DNA of 64,000 nucleotides, taken from Mangifera indica. Its lineage: Eukaryota; Streptophyta; Magnoliopsida; Sapindales; Anacardiaceae. This document shows, in pieces, positions 25,852 to 38,322 of this stretch; position 1 is the first letter of the stretch; each line of letters begins with the position of its first letter. The position numbers and the translations under genes were made by a program. The stretch covers positions 3,162,001 to 3,226,000 of the forward strand of contig NC_058137.1 in NCBI RefSeq assembly GCF_011075055.1. The letters are read 5' to 3'. The notes beneath the pieces are model-generated. The model was not told the origin of the DNA. It saw only the letters and a list, made by a program, of their open reading frames with translations, and ran no database searches.

Positions 25852-28800
25852 CAAGTTAGTAAGGGAGATAGCTAGGAAATAAGGTGAAGCTTCATAGAAA
25901 TTAGAAGAATGGGGCCAATGCAGCCATGGATTATTTAATGCAATGCTTAATAGTTCATCTCTCCTGTTTTTATGCAAATAGTGGGCCTTCAAGAACACGG
26001 TTTACAGTTTCATTTGTTTCCCATCTTCACTACCTCTTTTCTGTCTTAATAAAGGGTGTTTCTTCTTCTACTTCCTCGCTTTCTGCCTTTTTCACTGTGT
26101 AAGTTTTTCATTTTTATGCGAACACAAAAGAATTTTGCATCTTTCAATTTTAGTATTATATAAAATTACATAACGCCTGCTGGGTAGAAAGACCAATATA
26201 TATATTTTTCATCATCCAAACTACCTAAATTAGTAGTTGCAACCGACAAACAATTATGTTAGATTGACTAAGGAAGGTTTCTTAACGTGGGTTTGAGTTG
26301 AAATATTTGTTTAATGTGTTCAAACTGTCAGTGCAGTGTGCTGTACTATTGAATTCTGAATTATTGTCGATCGGTGTACCTTTGTAAGGAAATTGAGGTA
26401 CGTGCTTGATGTGTTATCTAATCAAGTTGCATGGTTTCGGTGGAATAACATTTGGGAGAAAATAATATCAATTACAGGCAAAGAGTCCCTTTTGTCACAT
26501 CTTGTCTAAAATCAAGTTCGTGTGAGACTCAACAAATAATCCGCAAGCTAACTTGAGTAGAAGCAAAAAGGAATATACCAAATAATCATATTTGAAGTTT
26601 TTAGAATACCTCATTACCTCAATGCCAAAAGAGCAAATAGACCTAAAAGGAAAATAGAGTTGTATTAAGATTCTCACTAATATAAGGCAAATCCTTAACT
26701 GTCCATCTAAAAAAACATATATAGATTTGTACTGTTGAATCTACTTATAAACTTGTATAAATACAAACTTTAGTTAATGTAAAACATTCGTTCCAAGCAT
26801 TGAGAGGAAACCAATATAGTTTTTTCTCTACCATGTTAATTATTCCTTTATTCTTCATATATATACAATTTTTTAATACCCCACTAAATATAATGCTTAA
26901 ATGCTTGATCTTCGCGTTTATTTTATTTATTGTCGTTTTTTCCTTAGGTTTAATCACTTAAAAATGAAATTTATCACTAAAGAGAGTGTTTTATTTCTTA
27001 GGACAATTTTGATATTTTTAGAATATTTTTCTTGGTAATTATAAGTGATTTTTTATACAACAATGTTGTCACTTTTTTTTTTTAAATATCTGTTCTTGTT
27101 CATCAACAGCAATCCGTACACTTGTAGCCCCTGGCATATCCTTTCTGTCCTTGTTACATATCTATAAAAAATCCACATTCTAAATTTTCAAACTATTCAC
27201 TCACAACATTATTGTATGAACGTGAGTTTAGATGGGCCATTTGATTAATTCTTGGTAGCAAGATAAAAAATTAGAGGTGATGAACGGAAGCTTGTACCCT
27301 TTCCAGGCCCCAGACAAAGCATTATTATCTCCTGTAGCGTCCTGCAGGACAAAGGAGCAGCGGTGCGTAGTTGTTAACGTGGGCTCTCAATCAGAGCTGG
27401 GGTTTTCCTGTATGGTTGATACTGAGACAGCTTAACGTAGCTATATTTACACCATTCATAATATGTAACACAGAGGAAATGAAGAGAAACTCAAGTATTA
27501 TAATGGCCACTCTTGCTTTCTTCTTTTTAATTTAATCTAGATATGAAAAATTATACTGTTCTTCTGCTGCAACCCAAATGCCATAATAATATGAGGTGCC
27601 CGTTGTTTCAAGTTGCAGGATGTAGCTCAACAACGTCTGGAATCTGAATGGGAACATGAGTTGTACCTGAAATCTCACTGTATATTTATATTCATAGTTG
27701 GCTGCAAGCGTCATGAGTCATCACAAATAAATACTTCTCAGTGCTCTCTCTTAATGTTTTGCCATACAGCCAGTTAACGTGGGGGCTGTCACTGCCCCTT
27801 CTTTATTGCTTTTTTTTTTTAAATTTTGGTTCGAAAGTAATGAAGGATGTGAACTTTTTAGTTTTTGATGGCATGGTTGAAGTTAAAAAAATAAGACCAT
27901 TGGCATGAAATTTCTAAGATTCAGCAGGAAATAGGGAAAATGCATATAAAAGTTGAAAAAGATCGAAGGCCATATGCTGGGTTGCGAATGAAATGGGAAT
28001 CACTGATCAACATGAAATTTCTGAGAAGTCAGCAATGAGAAGCCACACACAGTACATTGTTACAGCAACTCCATTAAATGCATTTGATGAGGCGAATTCA
28101 ACAGATCTGTTTGACAAAATAATAAACCAGTTTCAGTACTCCTTTTTCTGAGTTTTAATATTCTTGTACTGATCTTCATTGAAAAACTTACTCTATTATG
28201 GTGAGTCTTTTATATAACTGAACTATAGCAGGTTTTCTTTTAACCCTAATTAAAGTGGGAAAAGACTAAACTTATTAAGATGGGAAAAGAAGAACTCGTT
28301 AGAAGGGGAAGAGAATCTCTTAAAATATATTAAAAAATCTCGATTGGGAAAAATATTACTTCCCTTTTCCAATTTCCAGCTTCAAGGACAAAAGTTTATG
28401 TATTGCTTGTTAATCATTGGAACACTTCAATTCACTGACACAAATCCGCGTTCAACTTGCACAGTCCGCGTTCTGAATTATCAAAATCTCCTTAAATTCT
28501 TGCCTGTATGAACACACGCAGCAATATCGCAGATGGATGGACTAAAATACTGATTAAAAGTGGGACCTTCACATGTGAGATTATTCATCCACCGCCATTT
28601 CTCTTGCACCTTATATCTGTTCTTCGATTTCAACGGTATGGGGCATCCTGACAATATTGGCTGTTCATTACTTTAACCTGAAAAGCCTTTCACGTAATCA
28701 GTAGATCCAAATGTGCACGAAAGCACAAATGGTTTCTAAAGGTCAAAATAAAAAAAAATCCATTTCCCAAATACACCTAATGTATACCAATTTCATCACA

Positions 28801-29420
28801 TGGAATTTAAGATTTGGACAATACTACAAGATGAAGACCAGTTATCTTTTTCTTGTTTGAATGACCGAATCTATCTGTCAAGAATGCTTGACATGAATTC
28901 AAATGCAGCCAATATTCTGAATATTTAATTCATTTTATGCTGCAGAGATGATAGCCAAATAAAAATTAATTTACATTAAAACCGTTCATATGGGTAAAGT
29001 TTCTTCAACGTCTCAAACCTACCTCGGTTTAAGCTGCTTTCCCTTAATTAAACAGGTTTTTAAAATGATTATTGATACGAGAATTATGATGAGATGAAAA
29101 ACTCAGCTAACCCATCAAGTAAAATAATTCTTGAGTTAACTCATTGATCTCATCTTCATTGAAAGCACACAACTAACGGTTCTTCATTTGGATAAACAGT
29201 ATATGTAACAATTAATTAACAAAGCCAGTATATAATGTGTGATGATCGATAAAGGAAAATCCTGAAGTACAACACACTCAAACAGATATACATTTTGCTT
29301 GCTAATGATATCTAAACTGATGTGCTCATGAAAAAATAATTGAGCACTGAATTGAAGGATTGAGCTAGCTTGAAAAGAAGTAATATGCAGAGATGAGTTC
29401 TTTCCAAGGGAACTGTACTA
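25852..29420. other. SAUR upstream region and intergenic DNA
   Basis: The stretch 25880-26410 is recognisably similar to 29890-31330 upstream of the next SAUR (shared blocks such as GGATTATTTAATGCA-like and TTGTTTCCCATCT). The remainder to 29420 is AT-rich with no recognised gene. Confidence 0.45.
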
Positions 29421-29759
29421 TTAAGTACGGACTTTTATATGTTTCATATGATGTAAAACATCTTCCAGTTCCTCAGGTAGGCAAGGGATTTTAAGAACAC
29501 CCTTCTGATAAAATCCATATTCTTCTTCGGCTAGCTTCAGTAAACTCAAGAATTTTGGGTTCTTCAGAATTCCCAACTCTACAATGAACCTCTTTGGTTC
29601 TCCGCCCTTTACTGCAACAACTGCAATATGACCTTTCTTTACATCGTTTGGCAAATTTGCTGCACTTTCCTCTTCACCATCCTCACGCCGTCGTTGCAGC
29701 TTGGTTATGGCCATCTTAAGCTTCATAAAGCCTTTGATTTTCTCTCCCTTAATATCCAT
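29421..29759 (-). CDS. SAUR-like auxin-responsive protein (cluster member 2)
   Basis: Intronless, 112 aa from the ATG at 29759. The N-terminus MDIKGEKIKGFMKLKMAITK closely parallels the start of cluster member 1, which decides this start over an in-frame ATG 48 bases upstream at 29807. The core reads DVKKGHIAVVAVKGGEPKRF, then VELGILKNPKFLSLLKLAEE and EYGFYQKGVLKIPCLPEELE. A TATAAAT box lies 110 bases upstream. It is closest to member 1 in both coding and upstream sequence, so the two probably arose by segmental duplication. Role as for other SAURs: likely auxin-responsive growth regulation at the plasma membrane or cytosol, inferred from the family. Confidence 0.93.
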   Translation of the reverse strand: MDIKGEKIKGFMKLKMAITKLQRRREDGEEESAANLPNDVKKGHIAVVAVKGGEPKRFIVELGILKNPKFLSLLKLAEEEYGFYQKGVLKIPCLPEELEDVLHHMKHIKVRT

Positions 29760-29868
29760 ATCGATTATGGCTGAGGAATTCTTTGATACTATAAAAAACT
29801 GTCGCACTTTGAAGTACTCTTGTTGTGCTTTCTTTTACCTTTAAATTTTTTGGAGAGCCTCCAGCGAA

Positions 29869-29875
29869 ATTTATA
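29869..29875 (-). promoter_or_regulatory. TATA box of SAUR member 2
   Basis: TATAAAT on the minus strand in a context (CAGTATAAATTTC) nearly identical to those of members 1 and 3. Confidence 0.6.
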
Positions 29876-32800
29876 CTGGTTAGTAAAGCCGTGGAGGTGA
29901 TGGGAAGTCAGCTGAAGCTTCTTAGAAATAGTTGGGGCCATTTCATGTCGATGTAACCATGCATTATTTAATGCATATTTGATGATTCATCTCCCTGTTT
30001 TTTATATTTTCTGCAACTCTGGGCCTTTGAAAAGATTTGATACGGTGTTTTATTTGTTTCCCATCTCGAATACCTTTTCTTCTCATCTAATAATTGATGC
30101 CGCCTGTTTTTTTACCTCCTCTTTCCTAGATTTGCACGACCAAGTTACATTCATTCATGTTACCTATTAATTTAAATGAATGAAGCGAGAATAATGCAAT
30201 AAAAAACCGGTTGGACCGTCTGATCACCCGGTTCAACAAGTAATTAATCCAGCCTAGTTTTTATTTAATTGTTGATTAAGTAAAAATCGATGAAACCCAA
30301 TAAAAAGCTGGTTAACTGGAAAAAATTCTTTAAATCTAAAAAGACTGTTTCAATCAAATTTGACAGTTTATATATTACTTTATTAAATATTAAAATTTAA
30401 AAACTATAAAAAATTAAAATTCAATATTAAAACTTAAAATGTAAACCAGATCAAACTTTCTCCACACTGCAAATTTGTGAATTATTTCTACCTTAGTGTT
30501 ATACATTGTATTATCAATATAAATAAAGAGATTTAAAGATATACTAATCTTTTATAGTGGTAAATTTGAAAATGTTTTATAGATAATACTCGTATTAATT
30601 AATGGAATAATGGTATAATGTTATAAAATGTTAATTAAATACTTCATAATCATTCATTCAATTATAATAGTTTAGATTAAAATTGACAAATTGAATTAGT
30701 CAAATTACAAATTAGTGAAATTATTGGTCTTAATATAAAAACATTGAGTGAGAACGAGGACATGAAGTCACAATTGACTTATAAATAGAATTAAAGGGAA
30801 TTCATAATTCTTTTAGGTTAATTTAAAGCAAACTCTATATATCATGTTAAATTTTATTCATTCTTTTAGAGTGTACAAAATAAACAAGACAAATGCTACT
30901 TCTAACCTCGCCGGTAATACTGAATTCGTATGCATTGTGCTTGGTGGTTGGAAGACAAAAGTTCATGTCATGTTTAAACTAGTTTGGAATGCCCCAAAAA
31001 GTTTGTCTTCATAATATTATAAGATATTAGAACAATTAAAACACGTCTTTCTTATTTTCAATTTTGTACGTGGAGAATTCAGCAGCGACGACCACGTTTT
31101 CGTTATCCCCAGTACCAAAAAATTAAAAAAAAGAGTAATTGCAACCGACGGTAGAAATTTAAGTTGACTTATAAAGGGTTTCTTCGTACTCTCTTTGAAA
31201 TATTATTTATTCATCGTGTCCAAACTGTAGGTGTTCTGTGGCAGTGGCACATTTGAATTCTTACTTGGTCAAGACTGACACCACCTAACTTTGAATAACA
31301 AGGTACCTTTGTAAGGCGAGTGATTTGGTGTGTTTACTTATCCGATGATGTGGTTTAAGTACTAAATACTGCCCTGGCAAGGGTCCTAAACTGTGCATAG
31401 ATAAAGATAATGCAAATGAATAAGCTGAACGATGATTTCCCACCCGAACTTTGATGGAACTGTTTGTTTCATCATTTAAATTTAAAAAATTTGTTTATCC
31501 ATTCATCATCTAATTCTATTAATGAAAACCTGGTATGTGAAAGGGAAGCAAAGTCATTTTACTGAATCCTGTAATTTCTTCCCAAACCATTGTGAACCTT
31601 CCCATCTCCATCCTCTTCTAAATATTCCGCTAAACAAATGTTATTGGTTTCACATTACCAAAACATGAGAATAGGGATGGATATGAATTGAGTCAGATTC
31701 AAATATCTTCTAACTTCAGTTCGACTAAAATGAAATATAAGATGACTCAAGATTATTAATTCAAAGTTAATAATAGTTCAAGTTCGATTCAGTCTTTAAG
31801 TTTGGAGTTCAAAGTTTGGTTCAATTTGTAATTTGAATTCATAACTTATATTCGTGACTTAAATTTATAACTTATTAACAAAAAGACAACATTTTAATAA
31901 TTGTTTGACATAATTCAAATCAAATTACATTTTAAATTTAAACTAAATTGAGTTATTGTCTGATTCATGAGACCAATTAAATCGAACTTTTCATAAGTTG
32001 ATTTTCGCTCAATTTTAGAAATAATTTAACTTTTTTAGCTTGAGTTTGACATAGACAAATTTAATCCAATAGTGGCAATGATGGAAAGGCTGATGGTGGT
32101 TATGATAAGGATGGAGCTAGGGAAGGTTCAAACATTGATTTTGGAAAGAAATTAAATATTTTTTAGGCAAATGAACTTTTCTACCATTTCATGTGATGGG
32201 TTTTATTAACAAAAGTAGATAACGGATAAATAAATAAATTTTTTAAATTTAAAAAATGAGAAATGTTATTCTATCCAAGTTTGGGTGATTCGGCCAAATA
32301 AGTATGACCATGCAGTGTATAACAAGTTTCCTTGGAAGACTCAAATCCTGATTAATTTCGATAGCGGTGGTGGGGCATCTCTCATATGGCCAGCTCATGG
32401 CCGCTGTAAACCAAGATATATGCAACTTGGCATCTGCCTCTTTCCGCTTAATTAAAGTTACGAAAGCAGCTTATTCACCTCCTCTTCAGCCTGTTGATTT
32501 AACCCGCCAAGGCCAAGCAGTCTCCACCTGCAAAAAGAGTATTTTTGGACGAGAGAGGAACGACCATAAATGATCATGAGAAGAAAAAAATGAGAGAAAT
32601 TAAACAATATTTGTTTTTTCAATTTATTTTTTCATTGAAACCTCCATAGAATGATGTGAATTTATTAAAAAGAATAAAAGTAAACAGATATAAAGTTATA
32701 TATCATTTATTTAGCTAACACTTAATTAACCTTAGAATTCCTACAGACTATCCAAGATTTTATATATAATCGTCATATCGAAGAATTATTACGCCATGAT

Positions 32801-33671
32801 TATAAAAGAACAAAGAATCTTTAAATTCAATAGTCGCATTGAACATTTGGTCATTTTTCTCGCCATCTTAAGAGTTAAATAACATTTCACTTTTAACTGC
32901 TTTATCATTTGGGTTCTTTGCTTCTCAACATCAGCAACAATGAGACATTTCAGAAAACAAATGGTTGAAATTATTACTCTTTATAGTGTAGCTTGGACTC
33001 ACGATGCTCCATTTGCTTAGAGTCTCTTTCTGTATCATCCAAGCTAGAAGCAAGTTAATTTCTTGGAACACTAGGCATGTCCATAGCCACTTTTCTGCGT
33101 AAATTTTGTCTTCATTATTTAATAATACAGTGTGCAAACCGCGTCCGAAGAGTTTTGGCTAAAACTTCCCATGAATTATGTTTTTTTTTTTTTTTTTTGC
33201 AGGCATTAGTTGTCAAACGCGTAATTAATTAATGAGGAATTTATATCTGCTTTCAGAATTTTGATTGTCTATCTATAACGCATCTTATATCAATCCCATT
33301 GCTAAAGAAAATTGTTTGAAATTGTCTCTGATCCATTATTGGATTTGCATATGGCCCATTACCCATTTTCTGACTTAGATTTTTATCAATAATTTTCTAG
33401 CAACATATACGTACAAACAACAGGCTACGAAGTGCCATAGCTGACTATTCAATTTCTTAAGAGAGTTGTAACATTCCTTGGTTAAAATTCATTATGTTTA
33501 AGGAAAATTGTTTTGTCTTCCTATAGTTTGATATAAAATTGTAGAAACAAGTGTGCTAATGTGCATAAAACGTATAGCAAATTACGATCTATCTATATAC
33601 TATATAGAGAAGCTTCAAAGAGATCTACAAAGAATATAGAAACAAAAATCTTCATGGATTCTCCCAGCTAG
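29876..33671. other. Intergenic DNA between SAUR members 2 and 3
   Basis: 29890-31330 includes sequence similar to the upstream region of member 1. 31670-32060 is a repetitive, low-information patch. An open frame at 32367-32573 was not recognised. A poly-T run of 20 lies at about 33181-33200. Confidence 0.4.
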
Positions 33672-34064
33672 CTAGTAACTCTGTATGATACTTGAATTAC
33701 AGGTAGCCCAGGTTCCATCACCAGGCTTAATCTGGCATCGGTTTTCAAGAATTTCTTGCAATTCCTGAGGCAAACACGGCACCGTAATTGCTCCCCTATT
33801 CTCGAACCCGTATTCCTCCGCGGCCTGCTCCAGTAAACTCAAGAATGCAGGGTTGGTTAAGTAGCCTAATTCAACCATGAACCTTTGTGTTTCCTCACCC
33901 TTAACAGCAAAAACAACAAAATGACCTTTCTTTACATCATCAGGAACAAGATCAGGTCCTCTGGAAGCTAAGAATGGAAGACGCTTTTGCAATCTTTCTA
34001 ACAAAAACCTCACCATCCGCCGTCTGTTACTTCCTTCACGATTATTCTTCATCTTTGTAGACAT
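33672..34064 (-). CDS. SAUR-like auxin-responsive protein (cluster member 3)
   Basis: Intronless, 130 aa from the ATG at 34064. An in-frame ATG further upstream (34154) is rejected because a TATAAAT box at 34109-34115 lies between the two, so the upstream ATG would not be transcribed. The N-terminus is strongly basic (NNREGSNRRRMVRFLLERLQ). The SAUR core is DVKKGHFVVFAVKGEETQRF, VELGYLTNPAFLSLLEQAAE and EYGFENRGAITVPCLPQELQ. The C-terminal tail (CQIKPGDGTWATCNSSIIQSY region) is longer than in the other members. The 5' leader would be very short (about 15-20 bases) if transcription starts 25-30 bases after the TATA box. Confidence 0.92.
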   Translation of the reverse strand: MSTKMKNNREGSNRRRMVRFLLERLQKRLPFLASRGPDLVPDDVKKGHFVVFAVKGEETQRFMVELGYLTNPAFLSLLEQAAEEYGFENRGAITVPCLPQELQEILENRCQIKPGDGTWATCNSSIIQSY

Positions 34065-34108
34065 TATCTCTTCGAAGCTACCCTTTTTTTCTGGGAGGCT
34101 TTGATGTA

Positions 34109-34115
34109 ATTTATA
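34109..34115 (-). promoter_or_regulatory. TATA box of SAUR member 3
   Basis: TATAAAT on the minus strand, 45 bases upstream of the chosen ATG. It decides the start choice for this gene. Confidence 0.6.
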
Positions 34116-34790
34116 CTGGGTGGAGAAATGTGTTTCCGGGAAACAACGAATCATTAAATGAATTTGATGGGTCGAATTTAATTCTTTTCGACTGTTTTTT
34201 ATTGAACACGGTGGATATACGTGTCGACTTTCTGGAAACTAAAAATGATCAGAATTAACAATTATTGATGCTGATAAATGCGGAGATGGTATAAAGAAGA
34301 TGATGTAATGCTGTAATGTAGTACGGAAACAGAAATAGAGAAACGTGAAAACGCGAAAACAGAAACGTAAAAACGCATTTTTTAAAAAATATGGGAAACG
34401 GAAACATAGGAAAACTTATAAATATGAAAAATATAAGGTTTTTTTTTATAAATACAAAATTTTTAATAATAAAAATATATAAACTTGTATAATATAAAAA
34501 TAAATAATAAAAAAAGAATGAAGAAAAAAAATACTATAAAATAGAATCATAAAATTTATTGTAAATTGTTCTTAAACAAACACACATAGATATTTAAGAA
34601 AAAAATAACAATATACACCAATCTATATGATATGTCGGGAAAAATATGAGTAACACATAAAAAAGTAGAGAGAAGATGAATTCAATATAAGATTTAAAGA
34701 CATTTTCGGTTTGAAAATATAAAAGATATGTGTTTAATTGATTTTACGATTTTTCTCCTAAAATAAATATGTTTTAAAATTTTTCAAAAA

Positions 34791-34926
34791 TTTTGAAATG
34801 ACCCGAAACATTTTCTATAAGTTTCGGAAAGTTTCGAAAACAGAAACATTTTCGAAAATTTTGAAATGACCCGAAACATTTTCTACAAGTTTTGGGAAGT
34901 TTCGAAAACAGAAACATTTTCGAAAC
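34791..34926. repeat. Two-copy tandem repeat, about 65 bp unit, GAAAC-rich
   Basis: Two near-identical adjacent copies (about 34791-34858 and 34859-34926) share TTTTGAAATGACCCGAAACA and a following block with GAAAACAGAAACATTTTCG. The surrounding 34325-34935 contains further scattered gaaac/aaacg motifs, so the patch looks like a degenerate satellite-like or element-internal repeat. Confidence 0.75.
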
Positions 34927-35724
34927 GTAGAAACGCATCCTATTATAAGTTTCCGTGCTACTTGTAAGTCATTGTTTGTTAAGAAGTCAAGGTGCAGTTG
35001 GAGGCATTGAAGGCCGAAGGGTGTAACAGTGAAGAGGAGTTGAAGCTTAATAAATTGATAGCTACAAGGGATTCCCCACTCTGTCCTTGACTTGTTAGCT
35101 AAGAGTATTTTTCTGAAGCCTGTTTCCGGGAAACTCTCCAAGATACTTCATAGGAGAGTGATCTTTTAGTTTCATTATCTTTTCCTTTTTTAAGTTTAAT
35201 TGTTGACATAATTATAATATTTTTTTATATTTTTATTTTAAAAGTTTATATTTGTAATTATTAAAATTAAAGATAAATTTGAAATAATTAAAAAGTAATA
35301 ATGAATCATGAGACAAAATCAATTATCTCAAAATTTTTAGACTTTAGGTTTTCTGGAGAGCAACCGTTGGATTATGAGCTGAAGATGACCTGGGAGAACC
35401 ATCCAGGACTTTCAATTAAAAGCCTTTCATGTCAAGAATGGAAAACAGCATATAAGGCACACTCAAGACTTGATTTGAAATTTCTTGCTAGTTTGGTTGT
35501 TGAACAGAAAGAGATAAACAATTGATAAGAAACAAGTCAATTAGAAAAACAAAGAACAATATGGAATTTTATGAATAATACCTAAATTTCATTAACTATA
35601 AATGAGTTACAGAATTGTTGCTATTTTGTATCGTGGGATTGTTTTGTCTTCTTTGTATTCTTTTTTTTTTTAAACAAAAAACTTCATTGGAATTGGACCA
35701 TCACATTAAAATTTTTATAAAAAG

Positions 35725-35966
35725 AAGGTCGAAGGACAATTTTCCACCCAAGGTTTAATGAAAAGATAAATTTTCATCTATTAACTTTCAAAAATCTAAA
35801 TATCAATCAAATTTCTCACCCAAGGTTTAATAAAAAGACAAATTTTTATCCGTTAACTTTTGAAATTTTAAATACCCAACCAATTTTCCACCTAACGTTT
35901 AATAAAAAGACAAATTTCCACCCGTTAACTTTCAAACCTTGGGTGGGAAATTGTCCTTTGGCCCTA
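35725..35966. mobile_element. MITE-like inverted-repeat element with internal 71-bp tandem repeat
   Basis: Left end (35726-35756) and right end (35934-35966) are inverted copies of each other; the shared core is CCACCCAAGGTTT with GGACAATTT beside it. Inside, three copies of an approximately 71-bp unit start near 35741, 35812 and 35884, each with the motif GGTTTAATAAAAAGACAAAT (variants). Related termini occur at 44244-44908, 57873-58115 and 58274-59083. No target-site duplication was identified. Confidence 0.65.
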
Positions 35967-36298
35967 AAAAGAAAACCAAAACCATCTATAATTAAAAAGT
36001 TTTTCTTTGTTAAAGAGGAAGGCAAATAATATCCAAGATATAATTGAAACTCACAATTATACTAAAGTGATATTACACAACATTTTAAATAAATTACATA
36101 AGATATAACCAAAATTGGTTCTAATCACAAGAACAACAACTCCGATAAACAAAACTATGTCTAATCATTATAATTTCACAACTATCAACCACAAGAATGA
36201 CAATCTTGCTGCTGAAAAGAAATCAAATATCCATCAAACTACTTGTCAATGTTTCTGAGCAAGCTTCCTCAGGCTAGGTTTGTAACGTGGGTTTGAAG

Positions 36299-36571
36299 CT
36301 AGAGATCTTGCATTCTAATTGTCACACCATCTAATAGCTTGGAAATACTGCTTGCTTGAATTTCAACCAGCAAATTCTTCAGCCAAGCTAGTTCAATTGA
36401 TACATGGCTTGGTGCTTTGTATCTTGCTTTAGCAGAAGAAAGAGCAACTACCCTTTGTTTTCTAAAACTCCGCTGAACCAAATCACTCCTAAAGAATACA
36501 TAGTAGCCACTGGTTGACCACCTATCACTTGGATTTCCAGCGCATTCAGCATCTGCATAAGCTTCTATCAT
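36299..36571 (-). mobile_element. Ty1/copia retrotransposon fragment (RNase H region), degenerate
   Basis: The 90-codon frame contains the copia RNase H signature order: YADAECAGNPSDRWSTSGYY (family norm close to YADADWAGNPDDRRSTSGY), KQRVVALSSAKARY, and AWLKNLLVEI. The usual SSAEAEY is here SSAKARY, so both glutamates are replaced by basic residues. No LTRs, integrase or other retrotransposon parts are recognisable around it. It is an isolated, non-functional piece. Confidence 0.8.
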
Positions 36572-38028
36572 TTTTATTTGCGATGGTCTAAACCGTGTAT
36601 TAAAATCCTTTTTATTTGAGGAAATATGATGGGTGTTGCTTGAAATTAACTAAATTTCCGATATAGTAAGGATAAGACAGGGCCAACTGCAGAAGGTTGT
36701 TTTCCCTTATCATCTCTATCATTTATTAGTGATGATATTTTCTTTCTATAAATCGCAATCAAAGTGACTACAGAACACTGATATAAATGCCATGATAAGA
36801 TTAGATCGCCCATGCTTGATCCCTGTTTATCTTTCTCCAGCTCTTTCATGCCCCTTCAATTAATTCTACCGCTACAATGGAACTGTTAGCTGGTTTTGTT
36901 TTCATTTTCTGCATGCAAAAACAAAGACAATAACTATTATCAGAAATTCTAATCGTCAATATAGTCTTAAAATCCAGTTATACAGAACATTATTTCAATT
37001 TCAAAAACACTGTTACCATATCTTCATATGCTTGTCGCCATCACCAGTACTATTGGGAAAAAAAAAAATCATTGAGGAACATGCCCCTTATCCTTCTCAG
37101 TACAAAAACCATGGAACCAAATGCATCGATTTTATTGACTCATTTTTAATAGAAGAGAATGCGGAGATTTGTGTATTTAATTTTCTTTTGATGCTTTCTT
37201 GCTCTCAACTGAGAGAAACATTCTTTGCAAATTGCAGGTGAAGGGCATTGTCGTATTTGGTATGCTTGTGAGATAGGTTGAACAACAATTCAGATGCATA
37301 TTTAAGAGGGTTGGGGCCAATCCATGTGATTAGTGTCTGTGATCATAATTTTGCCATGACTACATGAAAAACCAGAGTAGTCTTTTTTTTCAAACAAAAA
37401 ATCCCATTTGAGCCAGATCACTCCTTTAGAGCTGTACTAATTGCACCAAACAAGTAAAATCTCAAATCCAGTAGTCAGTCACACAACCCCTAAACTAGTC
37501 AAGTGGGAATGAACTCATGCCCTCTCACCTCATGTTCCCTCGGTTGGTTTGATTATCAGTAAAAAGTGGATCTGTCAAATTTCCTGTTTTGGGGCCTGCC
37601 AGGCCTTCAATGGAAAGGGATGAGTTAGACTCATTGTCATTATCGCTTACAAGATTTATAATCATCGCATGAAGTTACAATCCTGAAGGCTCTTTCAGGT
37701 CAGCATCTTTAGGTTCTTCAAGAACCAGAGATCACCGGTCTTTGATCGTTGCCCTTTTTTTTGTTTATTTTTGTTTCCCAGAGAAAATAAATTATGAGAC
37801 AATGCTGATCCAGGATTAATGTTTCTCTATAGGGAATTAGCAGCAACAGATTGTTCTAGACAATGAACTACTAATGAAAAAGGCTAGCTCATGGTGACCA
37901 AATTTGCAGATGTCAAACTACAAATGGATAAAAGCAAATGATAACCAAATTTGCAGAAATTAAACTACTAATGGAAGCTAGCTCAGAACAGTATTTCGCT
38001 ACATAGTCAATGCCCATCAGATTTTCCT
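36572..38028. other. Intergenic DNA upstream of SAUR member 4's 3' end
   Basis: No gene was recognised. A GGGGCCAATCCATGT-like patch near 37310-37325 resembles blocks upstream of SAUR members 1 and 2. Confidence 0.3.
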
Positions 38029-38322
38029 TTAGCTCAGAATTTTCTGCAGTTCGTCAGGTCGACATGGAATGGCCAGAGCCCCCTCCTGAGAAAACCCAAA
38101 TTCTTCTTCGGCTTGCTTCAGCAACTTCAAGAATTCTGGATTGTTGAGATAACCCAAATGGATGACAAACCTTTTTGGTTCCCAACCTTCAGTTGCAATT
38201 ACAACAAAGTGGCCTTCCTTCACCTTGAGTAGTGGGAGACTAGTCAGCACCTTTTCTGCGAAAAACCTAAGCATTTCAACACTTCCTTTTCTCAAACCTG
38301 CAAATTTCCTAGACTTAGCCAT
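38029..38322 (-). CDS. SAUR-like auxin-responsive protein (cluster member 4)
   Basis: Intronless, 97 aa from the ATG at 38322 (MAKSRKFAGLRKGSVEMLRF). The ATG 42 bases upstream (38364) would add a hydrophobic stretch not seen in SAURs, so it is not used. The core reads VKEGHFVVIATEGWEPKRFV, then IHLGYLNNPEFLKLLKQAEE and EFGFSQEGALAIPCRPDELQ. It is the shortest intact member because the linker between the basic N-terminus and the core is short. Family role as for the other SAURs. Confidence 0.93.
   Translation of the reverse strand: MAKSRKFAGLRKGSVEMLRFFAEKVLTSLPLLKVKEGHFVVIATEGWEPKRFVIHLGYLNNPEFLKLLKQAEEEFGFSQEGALAIPCRPDELQKILS

Larger units (their letters stand above)
34155..36298. other. 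Intergenic DNA with repeats
   Basis: Apart from the repeats listed separately, a stretch at 34975-35160 reads on the plus strand as EALKAEGCNSEEELKLNKLI before a stop, which may be a gene fragment of unknown family. The rest is AT-rich. Confidence 0.3.

Noticed and set aside
32367..32573. 68-codon plus-strand frame
   Set aside because: Short, no recognised motif, and no neighbouring exon in phase.
34065..34154. Upstream in-frame extension of SAUR member 3
   Set aside because: A TATAAAT box lies inside it, and the extra 30 residues have no counterpart in SAUR proteins.
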